A stretch of 64,000 nucleotides of DNA, taken from assembly GCA_007844125.1 (NCBI GenBank), contig CM017561.1, positions 34,053,406 to 34,117,405 on the forward strand. Direction: 5' to 3'. A program made the position numbers and the translations under genes. Below the pieces are notes generated by a model. That model had not been told where the DNA came from, did no database searches, and saw only the letters and a program-made list of their open reading frames with translations. The stretch is from Sinonovacula constricta (Eukaryota > Mollusca > Bivalvia > Cardiida > Solecurtidae). This document shows, piece by piece, positions 1 to 12,804 of the stretch (the stretch's first letter is position 1; each line of letters opens with the position of its first letter).

Positions 1-344
1 ACTTAATGCTGTCTGATCAGGATCTGCACTATTTGCTGCAGACTTAAGCAAAAAGTTGACACACATTTGCAGGTAGATGTAAGAAAATCATTAAGAATCT
101 GAATAAGTTAATAACCTAATGTAGCATGATAAGGGGTGAGGTCATGCACTGGTACTCTGTATAGGTGTATCAGGTGTATAGGGAATCACTCACGGTTTCA
201 ACAAATTTAATTTCTCCAGCATTTAACATTAATACAGAAATAAGCCAGCATTACGAAATCTTAATTTCTTTCATGTACATAAAGAGGTAACAGGACATTT
301 TGATAAAGACTGATCAGAAAATAGTGTAGATACAGCATAGACAG
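1..344. other. AT-rich non-coding flank
   Basis: No gene, RNA or clear mobile-element end is visible. The first bases and the stretch around 310 carry short TGATCAG-type motifs resembling pieces of the neighbouring 59-bp repeat, so this may be a decayed edge of that array. Confidence 0.5.
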
Positions 345-2216
345 CTTCTAGTGGGAGCTTGCTGATCACAATCTACACAATGTGTCTAATTCTGATCTGA
401 TTACTTCTAGTGGGGGCTTGCTGATCACAATCTACACAATGTGTCTAATTCTGATCTGACTACATCTAGTGGGGGCTTGCTGATCACAATCTACACAATG
501 TGTCTAATTCTGATCTGACTACATCTAGTGGGGGCTTGCTGATCACAATCTACACAATGTGTCTAATTCTGATCTGACTACTTCTAGTGGGAGCTTGCTG
601 ATCACAATCTACACAATGTGTCTAATTCTGATCTGACTATTTCTAGTGGGGGCTTGCTGATCACAATCTACACAATGTGTCTAATTCTGATCTGATTACT
701 TCTAGTGGGAGTTTGCTGATCACAATCTACACAATGTGTCTAATTCTGATCTGACTACTTCTAGTGGGAGCTTGCTGATCACAATCTACACAATGTGTCT
801 AATTCTGATCTGACTACTTCTAGTGGGGGCTTGCTGATCACAATCTACACAATGTGTCTAATTCTGATCTGACTACTTCTAGTTGGGGCTTGCTGATCAC
901 AATCTACACAATGTGTCTAATTCTGATCTGACTACTTCTAGTGGGGGCTTGCTGATCACAATCTACACAATGTGTCTAATTCTGATCTGACTACTTCTAG
1001 TGGGGGCTTGCTGATCACAATCTACACAATGTGTCTAATTCTGATCTGATTACTTCTAGTGGGGGCTTGCTGATCTTAATCTACACTATGTGTCTAATTC
1101 TGATCTGACTACTTCTAGTGGGAGTTTGCTGATCACAATCTACACAATGTGTCTAATTCTGATCTGACTACTTCTAGTGGGAGCTTGCTGATCTCAATCT
1201 ACACAATGTGTCTTGTTCTGATCTGATTACTTCTAGTGGGAGCTTGCTGATCACAATCTACACAATGTGTCTAATTCTGATCTGACTACATCTAGTGGGG
1301 GCTTGCTGATCACTATCTACACAATGTGTCTAATTCTGATCTGACTACTTCTAGTGGGAGCTTGCTGATCACAATCTACACAATTTGTCTAATTCTGATC
1401 TGATTACTTCTAGTGGGAGCTTGCTGATCACAATCTACACAATGTGTCTAATTCTGATCTGACTACTTCTAGTGGGAGCTTGCTGATCACAATCTACACA
1501 ATGTGTCTAATTCTGATCTGACTACTTCTAGTGGGAGCTTGCTGATCACAATCTACACAATGTGTCTAATTCTGATCTGACTACTTCTAGTGGGGGCTTG
1601 CTGATCACAATCTACACAATGTGTCTAATTCTGATCTGACTACTTCTAGTGCGGGCTTGCTGATCACAATCTACACAATGTGTCAAATTCTGATCTGACT
1701 ACTTCTAGTGCGGGCTTGCTGATCACAATCTACACAATGTGTCTTATTCTGATCTGACTACTTCTAGTGCGGGCTTGCTGATCTCAATCTACACAATGTG
1801 TCTAATTCTGATCTGACTACTTCTAGTGCGGGCTTGCTGATCACAATCTACACAATGTGTCTAATTCTGATCTGACTATTTCTAGTGGGGGCTTGCTGAT
1901 CACAATCTACACAATGTGTCTAATTCTGATCTGACTACTTCTAGTGCGGGCTTGCTGATCACAATCTACACAATGTGTCAAATTCTGATCTGACTACTTC
2001 TAGTGGGAGTTTGCTGATCTTAATCTACACTCTGTCTAATTCTGATCTGACTACTTCTAGTGCGGGCTTGCTGATCACAATCTACACAATGTGTCAAATT
2101 CTGATCTGACTACTTCTAGTGGGAGTTTGCTGATCTTAATCTACACTATGTGTCTAATTCTGATCTGACTACTTCTAGTGGGAGTTTGCTGATCTTAATC
2201 TACACTCTGTCTAATT
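345..2216. repeat. 59-bp tandem array, about 32 copies
   Basis: Units repeat every 59 bp around the core CTAGTGGGGGCTTGCTGATC followed by CTACACAATGTGTC. For example, CTAG falls at 348, 407 and 466. Variation is mostly single-base (GGGGGC/GGGAGC/GCGGGC; TACTTC/TACATC). The right edge (about 2000-2216) carries more divergent units with CTTAATCTACACT and a 2-bp shortening. There is no open frame. This is a minisatellite. Confidence 0.95.
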
Positions 2217-3006
2217 CAGACCAGTTTGGGCTTAGCAGCCTCATAGTTTAATCAATGTTTCCAGTCAAAAGGACTGATTAAGTCTCTTTCAGCAAGTTTC
2301 TTTACAGCATGAACAATATATTTAGAAATACCATTGACAGCACTACTGACTTCCATGTTACACTGAATTGAAATCAATACATTTATATGTAATATATAAG
2401 CACTCATATAAAGCGTACTGTTAATATACAGAAAACATGAAGATAAATTTTACAATTTTCAAACCTGTTCATTTCTCAGCTATGCAATCTGATTAGTTGG
2501 GCCACATTTAAAATAGAGTTTTAATTAAGTCAGAAAATGATACACAAAAAAGAAGTAGAGATACAGCAAACACAAACCAATAGACTAACAGCCTTCTAGG
2601 ATACAGAGAAGAATACAAAATCCTTGTGATGAAACATACACAAAATCCTTTTAAAAGACTATTCAAACCACCAACACTTATCCCCAAGAAGATGTATTAT
2701 TTGTTGCAGCAAAAGACTCACATATGAAACATCATATGAAACATCTATCAAACACCACTTAACTGATTCATAACACACAAAATAAAGAAACTATTAGATT
2801 AAAAAGTTTAATTCCTCCAGCACAATTTTTGCAGTAAAATATATTTTAAATCCACCAAAGAATACTTTATCAACCAGCATTACAATAATTCACAATTTAC
2901 AAAGTGACACACACATTATAGGCAGACCAAATTCACTCCGATATTTGATAGATAAATCAATGTAACTGCAAAGACAGTTAGCTTCTTGCACTAAAATGTC
3001 CACTAG
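2217..3006. other. AT-rich sequence, no gene seen
   Basis: Low-complexity AT-rich DNA. If the candidate terminal exon at 3007-3110 is real, this would be its 3' flank. A minus-strand ATTAAA-like poly(A) signal is readable near 2810-2816. Nothing else is supported. Confidence 0.4.
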
Positions 3007-3110
3007 TCAACTAGCAGTCAGTTCAACCTTTGACCGCTGACACTCTGGACTGACAACACAATACACAATCTGCTTCTGGATGTCCTTGGTGAGACACAGC
3101 GGGAGCCATG
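3007..3110 (-). CDS. Candidate 3'-terminal exon (low support)
   Basis: Read on the minus strand, an AG acceptor at 3112-3111 opens 33 codons ending in TGA at 3009-3007. The peptide starts WLPLCLTKDIQKQIVYCVV and ends VELTAS. The stretch is richer in G+C than its surroundings. Its entry phase (two bases completing a split codon) fits the exit phase of the 20726-20756 candidate, so it could be the end of the minus-strand gene. The acceptor lacks a good pyrimidine tract and the distance is large, so a chance frame is quite possible. Confidence 0.22.
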
Positions 3111-3604
3111 CTATCTATCTGCCATGAGATTAACTTAACCAAAGGCCCTCCCTATTGGTAGCATGAGACCCAATATCAGTTTTTCAAGGATACATTGTCA
3201 CAGACATCATCACTAAAGTGGACAGGTCTGAATACTTAGGGTTTTATTTTCTTGTGTATATCTACATATACATTTCAACGATTGCCATTAAGATGTCTAC
3301 TGATATGTTAATAGCCAAACTCCCATCCCTCAATCATTTCTAGCATTAAGTATGATTTTTCAGCAGTATTTGTTGATATACATTATAACCATCCTGCTAC
3401 TTTTTGTGATTATTAATCTTTATCTTATCTTAGTGTTTTTCCTATAACAACATCTAAATATAACCAGAAAAATTCAAGAGAGCCTGCAGTAATTAGAGCA
3501 GATCCTGATAAAACAGCTCCTAGTGGGAACTTTCTGATTAAGGATCAGGTTGAGAGTTAAGCATCTTTTTAAACACCAAAAGAAGAACGTCCTTAACTGA
3601 AATG

Positions 3605-5935
3605 TTATGACAAACATTAGTGATGATGAACAACCAATTTGTGATGATATTTATCCCCAAACAATGACACACTTTAGTGATGATGAGCAACCACTTTATG
3701 ATGATATTTATCCCAAACAATGACACACTTTAGTGATGATGAACAACCAATTTGTGATGATATTTATCCCCAAACAATGACACACTTTAGTGATGATGAA
3801 CAACCAATTTGTGATGATATTTATCCCCAAACAATGACAAACTTTAGTGATGATGAACAACCAATTTGTGATGATATTTATCCCAAACAATGACACACTT
3901 TAGTGATGATGAACAACCAATTTGTGATGATATTTATCCCCAAACAATGACAAACTTTAGTGATGATGAACAACCAATTTGTGATGATATTTATCCCCAA
4001 ACAATGACAAACTTTAGTGATGATGAGCAACCATTTTGTGATGATATTTATCCCCAAACAATGACAAACTTTAGTGATGATGAACAACCAATTTGTGATG
4101 ATATTTATCCCCAAACAATGACACACTTTAGTGATGATGAACAACCAATTTGTGATGATATTTATCCCCAAACAATGACAAACTTTAGTGATGATGAGCA
4201 ACCATTTTGTGATGATATTTATCCCCAAACAATGACAAACTTTAGTGATGATGAGCAACCATTTTGTGATGATATTTATCCCCAAACAATGACAAACTTT
4301 AGTGATGATGAGCAACCATTTTGTGATGATATTTATCCCCAAACAATGACACACTTTAGTGATGATGAACAACCAATTTGTGATGATATTTATCCCCAAA
4401 CAATGACACACTTTAGTGATGATGAACAACCAATTTGTGATGATATTTATCCCCAAACAATGACAAACTTTAGTGATGATGAACAACCATTTTGTGATGA
4501 TATTTATCCCCAAACAATGACACACTTTAGTGATGATGAGCAACCATTTTGTGATGATATTTATCCCCAAACAATGACAAACTTTAGTGATGATGAGCAA
4601 CCATTTTGTGATGATATTTATCCCCAAACAATGACAAACTTTAGTGATGATGAACAACCAATTTGTGATGATATTTATCCCCAAACAATGACACACTTTA
4701 GTGATGATGAACAACCAATTTGTGATGATATTTATCCCCAAACAATGACAAACTTTAGTGATGATGAGCAACCATTTTGTGATGATATTTATCCCCAAAC
4801 AATGACAAACTTTAGTGATGATGAGCAACCATTTTGTGATGATATTTATCCCCAAACAATGACAAACTTTAGTGATGATGAGCAACCATTTTGTGATGAT
4901 ATTTATCCCCAAACAATGACACACTTTAGTGATGATGAACAACCAATTTGTGATGATATTTATCCCCAAACAATGACACACTTTAGTGATGATGAACAAC
5001 CAATTTGTGATGATATTTATCCCCAAACAATGACAAACTTTAGTGATGATGAACAACCATTTTGTGATGATATTTATCCCCAAACAATGACAAACTTTAG
5101 TGATGATGAACAACCATTTTGTGATGATATTTATCCCCAAACAATGACACACTTTAGTGATGATGAGCAACCATTTTGTGATGATATTTATCCCCAAACA
5201 ATGACAAACTTTAGTGATGATGAGCAACCATTTTGTGATGATATTTATCCCCAAACAATGACACACTTTAGTGATGATGAACAACCAATTTGTGATGATA
5301 TTTATCCCCAAACAATGACACACTTTAGTGATGATGAACAACCAATTTGTGATGATATTTATCCCCAAACAATGACAAACTTTAGTGATGATGAACAACC
5401 ATTTTGTGATGATATTTATCCCCAAACAATGACAAACTTTAGTGATGATGAACAACCATTTTGTGATGATATTTATCCCCAAACAATGACACACTTTAGT
5501 GATGATGAACAACCAATTTGTGATGATATTTATCCCCAAACAATGACACACTTTAGTGATGATGAACAACCAATTTGTGATGATATTTATCCCCAAACAA
5601 TGACACACTTTAGTGATGATGAGCAACCACTTTGTGATGATATTTATCCCAAACAATGACACACTTTAGTGATGATGAGCAACCAATTTGTGATGATATT
5701 TATCCCAAACAATGACAAACTTTAGTGATGATGAACAACCAATTTGTGATGATATTTATCCCCAAACAATGACACACTTTAGTGATGATGAGCAACCACT
5801 TTGTGATGATATTTATCCCAAACAATGACACACTTTAGTGATGATGAGCAACCAATTTGTGATGATATTTATCCCAAACAATGACAAACTTTAGTGATGA
5901 TGAGCAACCATTTTGTGATGATATTTATTCCCAAA
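3605..5935. repeat. 57-bp tandem array, about 41 copies
   Basis: The unit is 57 bp (19 codons), so it stays open on both strands. Plus reads THFSDDEQPICDDIYPQTM-like units and minus reads NIITNWLFIITKVCHCLGI-like units. Two main diallelic positions (ACAC/ACAA and CCAATTT/CCATTTT) combine into a higher-order pattern. At both ends 56-bp units (one C lost from CCCC) break the frame, which argues against a maintained protein. No promoter, splice sites or non-repeat coding sequence are attached. I treat it as a minisatellite. Confidence 0.95.
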
Positions 5936-7850
5936 TAAAGAACAGGTGAGCAGATTATCCAAGCCCAGTTTTGAACTGAGAACTATAATGCTGTATTTCT
6001 TTGTATAACATTTATTAAGTCATATCCAGTAGTGTAAACATTCAAGAATCGTTCCACCAAACGAAACAATACTAATATGAAATTATTTATTCCCATTCTA
6101 GAAACACTGACAAATCCCATGTCCAAACATCCTATAATGCTTCCTTTGCCTTACTGTTCAGTTGTCACATATAAGCTCATTATACACATTACAATACCAT
6201 TTCCCAAACATAGTAATCAATTGCAGCTTAAACATTCTATTAATTAAACATTAACATTTTTCTAACAGTCTATATGCATTGTGAATGAAATAGGATTAAA
6301 TTATAAAGCAAATATGCAAACATATGAAAAAGGATTATATGGAACAAAAGAAATGTCAATACACTGTGCAGCTTTCAAATTTTACAAAAGGGATCTTTAA
6401 GCTGCTTTTAAAATGTAAAATCTTTATATGATTAAACAGATTATGGTTGATGTTTACACATCACCTTAGTTAAATGGGCAAAAAACTGATGTGAAAAGGG
6501 GACTTCTATTTCAAATAAAAATCATTGAACTAAACAAAATTTAGAACGTCTTGTAACATTGAACTACAGTATTTGCAAATCAATTATGTATTTCTCATTG
6601 CTCCTTTTATAAATTGTTGCAATGGCATTTGTCTGCATGGTATTGTTTTTATCATTATTGGACATAATTAAACAACATGATTTGGTTTTTGTTTGTCAAA
6701 TTTGCACTTTTAAATTTATTAGAATTATTTGGGTTTTATGGCACATCGACACTTAACAGGTCATACGGCTCCGAATACAAAGTTTAATTTGAATATAGCA
6801 TAATCAGGTTAAACTAAACTAGGTGAGTAAAATATAGAAAAGTATAAAAATCTATCTGGTTAAAAAAATGTGCAGTATAATTGAAAACAGGTTAATATAT
6901 AGAACGGTTTAAAAATGTATACGTTCACAAATTAAACAGTTTAAAAATTTATACCAAACTTTGTTTTACCACAAGGAACAATGGAATGAAAATACCCCTG
7001 ATCACTAGATAATATATGAACATAATGTCCTTCAAAAGATTAAGCTATTCTTAGGTTGTGTGAAACTAAAGTGTTGCAATGCTTTTAGCTAGTTTAAGAT
7101 GTCAGCTTAACAACCAAGTACAAGTAGCATATTCCCAAAATGCACATGCCGATATATTTATGTACACTGGATCATGCTTATACAGGGTTGGCAGAGAAAA
7201 AATTACACCAGACTTTACTGATTAAAGGACATTCTATAAGGAATACCATTGTTTAATGATTGAAATTATGTAAGGTATTTTTTTTGCCTTATCTGGGCAG
7301 AACACTGCCCAGATGTCAACCATGTATAAAGCACATGTAGAGAGAAATTAATACATAAATGTTGATCATGTATCATAAACAATATGCTGATCTAAGCTCA
7401 ATAGTGACTTAATAATTTAAATAAGTGAAGATTCTGTGGTTCTATGTATTGTGTACTGAGGCCAAACTGTGACTAATTCAATTTAATAATACATTTTACA
7501 TATTGTAAAAGAACCCTATTTGAAAATAAGTAACAATTGTATTTTTTTTTCATGTTTCTTTCAAGGACATGTGTGGACCTTTATTATAAAATTACAATGT
7601 TTTCTTTTTCATAGGTCTCAATATATGAACAATACTTCTTTGTAAACAAAATTATATATAACATTGTGGAAGTCTTTGCAATACATGTATGCTGAAATAT
7701 GTATCCGATCTTCATGACACCTTACAATTGACCTCTGTTGTATGTATCTATGAACATAGCCAATACAATTACCAAAGAGAACATGTAAATGCTCATTGCA
7801 GATAAAGTTATTTTAGCATTGCATTTGTAAATTAGTTTTCTATGTATCAA
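5936..7850. other. AT-rich sequence, no gene seen
   Basis: About 1.9 kb with stop codons in all frames, poly-A/T runs and no recognisable repeat family or exon-like island. Confidence 0.5.
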
Positions 7851-7854
7851 CAAA

Positions 7855-10316
7855 CTTGTATGTCCTGTATGATGACTTGCCCAGATATATATGTGTGTCT
7901 TACAGAAGGCATCCTGTCCTGTATGATGACTTGCCCAGATATATATGTGTGTCTTACAGAAGGCATCCTGTCCTGTATGATGACTTGCCCAGATATATAT
8001 GTGTGTCTTACAGAAGGCATCCTGTCCTGTATGATGACTTACTCAGATATATATATGTGTCTTACAGAAGGCATCCTGTCCTGTATGATGACTTGCCCAG
8101 ATATATATGTGTCTCTTACAGAAGGCATCCTGTCCTGTATGATGACTTGCCCAGATATATATGTGTGTCTTACAGAAGGCATCCTGTCCTGTATGATGAC
8201 TTGCCCAGATATATATGTGTCTCTTACAGAAGGCATCCTGTCCTGTATGATGACTTGCCCAGATATATATGTGTCTCTTACAGAAGGCATCCTGTCCTGT
8301 ATGATGACTTACTCAGATATATATGTCTCTTACAGAAGGCATCCTGTCCTGTATGATGACTTGCCCAGATATATATGTGTCTTACAGAAGGCATCCTGTC
8401 CTGTATGATGACTTGCCCAGATATATATGTGTCTCTTACAGAAGGCATCCTGTCCTGTATGATGACTTGCCCAGATATATATGTGTGTCTTACAGAAGGC
8501 ATCCTGTCCTGTATGATGACTTGCCCAGATATATATGTGTCTCTTACAGAAGGCATCCTGTCCTGTATGATGACTTGCCCAGATATATATGTGTGTCTTA
8601 CAGAAGGCATCCTGTCCTGTATGATGACTTGCCCAGATATATATGTGTCTCTTACAGAAGGCATCCTGTCCTGTATGATGACTTGCCCAGATATATATGT
8701 GTCTCTTACAGAAGGCATCCTGTCCTGTATGATGACTTGCCCAGATATATATATGTGTCTTACAGAAGGCATCCTGTCCTGTATGATGACTTGCACAGAT
8801 ATATATGTCTCTTACAGAAGGCATCCTGTCCTGTATGATGACTTGCCCAGATATATATGTGTCTCTTACAGAAGGCATCCTGTCCTGTATGATGACTTGC
8901 CCAGATATATATGTGTCTTACAGAAGGCATCCTGTCCTGTATGATGACTTGCCCAGATATATATATGTGTCTTACAGAAGGCATCCTGTCCTGTATGATG
9001 ACTTGCCCAGATATATATGTGTCTCTTACAGAAGGCATCCTGTCCTGTATGATGACTTGCCCAGATATATATGTGTCTCTTACAGAAGGCATCCTGTCCT
9101 GTATGATGACTTGCCCAGATATATATGTGTGTCTTACAGAAGGCATCCTGTCCTGTATGATGACTTGCCCAGATATATATGTGTGTCTTACAGAAGGCAT
9201 CCTGTCCTGTATGATGACTTGCCCAGATATATATGTGTGTCTTACAGAAGGCATCCTGTCCTGTATGATGACTTGCCCAGATATATATGTGTGTCTTACA
9301 GAAGGCATCCTGTCCTGTATGATGACTTGCCCAGATATATGTGTGTCTCTTACAGAAGGCATCCTGTCCTGTATGATGACTTGCCCAGATATATATGTGT
9401 CTCTTACAGAAGGCATCCTGTCCTGTATGATGACTTGCCCAGATATATATGTGTCTTACAGAAGGCATCCTGTCCTGTATGATGACTTGCCCAGATATAT
9501 ATGTGTGTCTTACAGAAGGCATCCTGTCCTGTATGATGACTTGCCCAGATATATATGTCTCTTACAGAAGGCATCCTGTCCTGTATGATGACTTGCCCAG
9601 ATATATATGTGTGTCTTACAGAAGGCATCCTGTCCTGTATGATGACTTGCCCAGATATATATGTGTCTTACAGAAGGCATCCTGTCCTGTATGATGACTT
9701 GCCCAGATATATATATGTGTGTCTTACAGAAGGCATCCTGTCCTGTATGATGACTTGCCCAGATATATATGTGTCTCTTACAGAAGGCATCCTGTCCTGT
9801 ATGATGACTTGCCCAGATATATATGTGTGTCTTACAGAAGGCATCCTGTCCTGTATGATGACTTGCCCAGATATATATGTGTCTCTTACAGAAGGCATCC
9901 TGTCCTGTATGATGACTTGCCCAGATATATATGTGTGTCTTACAGAAGGCATCCTGTCCTGTATGATGACTTGCCCAGATATATATGTGTCTCTTACAGA
10001 AGGCATCCTGTCCTGTATGATGACTTGCCCAGATATATATGTGTGTCTTACAGAAGGCATCCTGTCCTGTATGATGACTTGCCCAGATATATATGTGTGT
10101 CTTACAGAAGGCATCCTGTCCTGTATGATGACTTGCCCAGATATATATATGTGTCTTACAGAAGGCATCCTGTCCTGTATGATGACTTGCCCAGATATAT
10201 ATGTGTGTCTTACAGAAGGCATCCTGTCCTGTATGATGACTTGCCCAGATATATATATGTGTCTTACAGAAGGCATCCTGTCCTGTATGATGACTTGCCC
10301 AGATATATATGTGTCT
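7855..10316. repeat. ~53-bp tandem array, left segment (~46 copies)
   Basis: Units of 52-54 bp share the core TGTCCTGTATGATGACTTGC, then CCAGATATATATGTG and TCTTACAGAAGGCATCC. Length differs through TGTGTGTC, TGTGTCTC or TGTGTC variants. Because the length drifts in and out of multiples of three, all apparent frames are short patchworks. The array is interrupted twice by the same transposon and continues at 11678 and 14163. Confidence 0.95.
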
Positions 10317-10473
10317 TAGCAGGGCTGGAAAAATACGCTAGCCCGACGTCCCGGACTAGTCAACATGTAGTTTCAGGCAACTGACCATTGGTCATTAAAT
10401 TAGTCCCGGGCTAGTCATTAAATAGACGGCCGGACAAGTGACAATACACAGCGGTACCTAATTAGCGATGCAA

Positions 10474-10600
10474 CCAATCAAGCTATCGCCTGGGGCGTTT
10501 TATCAACACCACGTAATGGCTTCGCATAGACAATTCAAACGCATCCCAAAACAGCCAATCACAACGCGCGATACATCAACGCTTAACATGATCGGCCAAT
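10474..10600 (+). promoter_or_regulatory. Promoter-like segment with three CCAAT boxes
   Basis: CCAAT occurs at 10474-10478, 10555-10559 and 10596-10600 in a local CpG-rich, GC-richer stretch upstream of the zinc-finger ORF. The same segment recurs in copy 2 at 12959-13085. Promoter function is inferred from composition and position only. Confidence 0.45.
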
Positions 10601-10719
10601 CAATGTGTTGGTGACAAATAACGGCATTAATACTGCATATTGAAGTACATGTGATAAGTGATAATTGATTCGCGAACTTTTTAAACTCGGCACGCGAAGA
10701 GTAAAGGGATTAGAGCCAG

Positions 10720-10725
10720 GTAAGT
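10720..10725 (+). promoter_or_regulatory. Consensus 5' splice site CAG|GTAAGT
   Basis: A perfect donor lies about 180 bp before the zinc-finger start codon. The likely acceptor is the AG at 10880-10881 or 10895-10896, so the transposon transcript probably has a spliced 5' leader. The equivalent site in copy 2 is 13205-13210. Confidence 0.5.
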
Positions 10726-10898
10726 CTCAGTTTGATGATCTTTACTTTCATTGTCATATCTGAATACAATAGCCCAATTAAACAATACTCGATGCCAATT
10801 AAGGTGGGTATAAGGTATATATTGGTACGAGATTGAAGATCATTTAATTTAAATCCATCGTCAAGTCTTTGCACAACGCAGTAGTAAAATATGCAGCC

Positions 10899-11459
10899 AT
10901 GTCACTCTTGAAAGTTTTTACATTTGGAAACACGAACTCTTACACTTTGAATGAAAATCAACAATCAAAGTCACAAACTGGCGGAAGTAAACGGCAACTT
11001 GAAGAATGCCCTAACACTCCAACGAAAATTAAGTCAGCAAAACTTGACAGCAAAACAATGTCAAAGGATCAGAAATACGAGGACAAGCGAGAGAGAAAAT
11101 TTTTGGATAAGTGGCTTGCAGATTTTCCATGGCTTTCGTATAAAGAAGAGGAAGACTTGATGTTCTGTAGGATTTGTTCAAAGTATCCGAAGTTAGCTAC
11201 ATCAGCCAAGTTTCCCAATACCAACCCTGTGTTTGTGACTGGGTCAAACAACTTCAGAATAGAATCAATTCGCTCCCACGAGAATAGTGACCCTCACAAG
11301 AAATGTGCTACCCAGTACCTACATGACCAGGATGATGTGTTGATGGGTCAACCTGTGCCTGGAACGCCAGCTAAAGAATCGCCAATATTAAAGGCAATAT
11401 TAAATCTTAAAAAAGGAGCAAGAAAAAATGAGAATGCTATTCAACTGTTAGCTATTTAA
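10899..11459 (+). CDS. hAT-type zinc-finger protein lacking the catalytic domain (copy 1)
   Basis: The 186-aa protein starts at the ATG (MSLLKVF...) after the leader intron. The frame is open 10 codons further upstream but has no ATG there. Residues 30-65 are basic and Lys-rich. A TTF/BED-type zinc finger follows: WLSYKEEEDLMFC at 78-90, C90-x2-C93, then H127-x5-H133 and C136. This matches the N-terminal DNA-binding region of hAT transposases and of their domesticated ZNF862/C17orf113-like relatives. The frame then ends after a short basic tail (KKGARKNENAIQLLAI). The RNase-H-like catalytic core and the hAT dimerisation domain, normally a further several hundred residues, are missing. An AATAAA follows at 11521. 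It could act as a terminus-binding repressor or be a deletion remnant; nothing here decides. Confidence 0.75.
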   Translation: MSLLKVFTFGNTNSYTLNENQQSKSQTGGSKRQLEECPNTPTKIKSAKLDSKTMSKDQKYEDKRERKFLDKWLADFPWLSYKEEEDLMFCRICSKYPKLATSAKFPNTNPVFVTGSNNFRIESIRSHENSDPHKKCATQYLHDQDDVLMGQPVPGTPAKESPILKAILNLKKGARKNENAIQLLAI

Positions 11460-11520
11460 TCAGTTGTAACTTATTTATTCTTTACTTTTGTGTTAGATTA
11501 TATGCTGTTTTACAGACAAA

Positions 11521-11526
11521 AATAAA
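11521..11526 (+). terminator. Poly(A) signal of hAT-like ORF, copy 1
   Basis: AATAAA lies 62 bp after the stop codon, still inside the element. Confidence 0.55.
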
Positions 11527-11677
11527 ACAAAAACTTGTTTATACCTTGTTAGTTAGTTATATATATGACAAATTAGTGTCCATTTATTGAAAATGATGCA
11601 CATTTTCGGACAAGTCATCTTTGTCCTGGTTACTAGTCCGGGACTAGTAATGAAAAAGAAACTTTTTTCCAGCCCTG

Positions 11678-12804
11678 GTCTTACAGAAGGCATCCTGTGC
11701 TGTATAATGACTTGCACAGATATATATGTCTCTTACAGAAGGCATCCTGTCCTGTATGATGACTTGCCCAGATATATATGTGTCTTACAGAAGGCATCCT
11801 GTCCTGTATGATGACTTGCCCAGATATATATGTGTCTTACAGAAGGCATCCTGTCCTGTATGATGACTTGCTCAGATATATATGTGTCTCTTACAGAAGG
11901 CATCCTGTCCTGTATGATGACTTGCCCAGATATATATGTGTCTCTTACAGAAGGCATCCTGTCCTGTATGATGACTTGCCCAGATATATATGTGTCTCTT
12001 ACAGAAGGCATCCTGTCCTGTATGATGACTTGCCCAGATATATATGTGTCTCTTACAGAAGGCATCCTGTCCTGTATGATGACTTGCTCAGATATATATG
12101 TGTCTCTTACAGAAGGCATCCTGTCCTGTATGATGACTTGCCCAGATATATATGTGTGTCTTACAGAAGGCATCCTGTCCTGTATGATGACTTGCCCAGA
12201 TATATATGTGTCTCTTACAGAAGGCATCCTGTCCTGTATGATGACTTGCCCAGATATATATGTGTCTCTTACAGAAGGCATCCTGTCCTGTATGATGACT
12301 TGCCCAGATATATATGTGTCTTACAGAAGGCATCCTGTCCTGTATGATGACTTGCCCAGATATATATGTGTCTCTTACAGAAGGCATCCTGTCCTGTATG
12401 ATGACTTGCCCAGATATATATGTGTGTCTTACAGAAGGCATCCTGTCCTGTATGATGACTTGCCCAGATATATATGTGTCTTACAGAAGGCATCCTGTCC
12501 TGTATGATGACTTGCCCAGATATATATGTGTCTTACAGAAGGCATCCTGTCCTGTATGATGACTTGCACAGATATATATGTGTGTCTTACAGAAGGCATC
12601 CTGTCCTGTATGATGACTTGCCCAGATATATATATGTGTCTTACAGAAGGCATCCTGTCCTGTATGATGACTTGCCCAGATATATATGTGTGTCTTACAG
12701 AAGGCATCCTGTCCTGTATGATGACTTGCCCAGATATATATATGTGTCTTACAGAAGGCATCCTGTCCTGTATGATGACTTGCCCAGATATATATGTGTC
12801 TTAG
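11678..12804. repeat. ~53-bp tandem array, middle segment (~21 copies)
   Basis: Same family as 7855-10316. The first unit after the transposon carries distinctive changes (TGTGCTGTATAATGACTTGC and GCACAG). The identical marked unit follows copy 2 at 14163, showing that element and flank were duplicated together. Confidence 0.93.

Larger units (their letters stand above)
10320..11677 (+). mobile_element. hAT-like element, copy 1
   Basis: The 1,358-bp element has inverted termini CAGGGCTGGAAAAA (5') and its complement ending in CCAGCCCTG (3'). Subterminal palindromes are built on ACTAGTCCGGGACTAGT (about 11632-11649, and related copies near 10335 and 10410), typical of transposase-binding ends. 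It holds a CpG-richer promoter-like segment, a consensus splice donor, a zinc-finger ORF and a poly(A) signal. CAGGG...CCCTG ends and the encoded zinc finger place it in the hAT superfamily. Both flanks carry GTCTTA from the host repeat, but a clean 8-bp target duplication is not visible. The catalytic part of a transposase is absent, so it is non-autonomous. Confidence 0.85.

Noticed and set aside
345..2216. CRISPR-like array
   Set aside because: Units are contiguous 59-mers with no unique spacers, and the DNA is eukaryotic.
10312..10319. 8-bp target duplication for hAT-like copy 1
   Set aside because: Flanks share GTCTTA, but that is part of the host repeat and the eight bases do not match in register.
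10869..10898. Ten extra N-terminal residues of the hAT zinc-finger ORF
   Set aside because: That start is TTG and overlaps the likely splice acceptor; the first ATG is at 10899.
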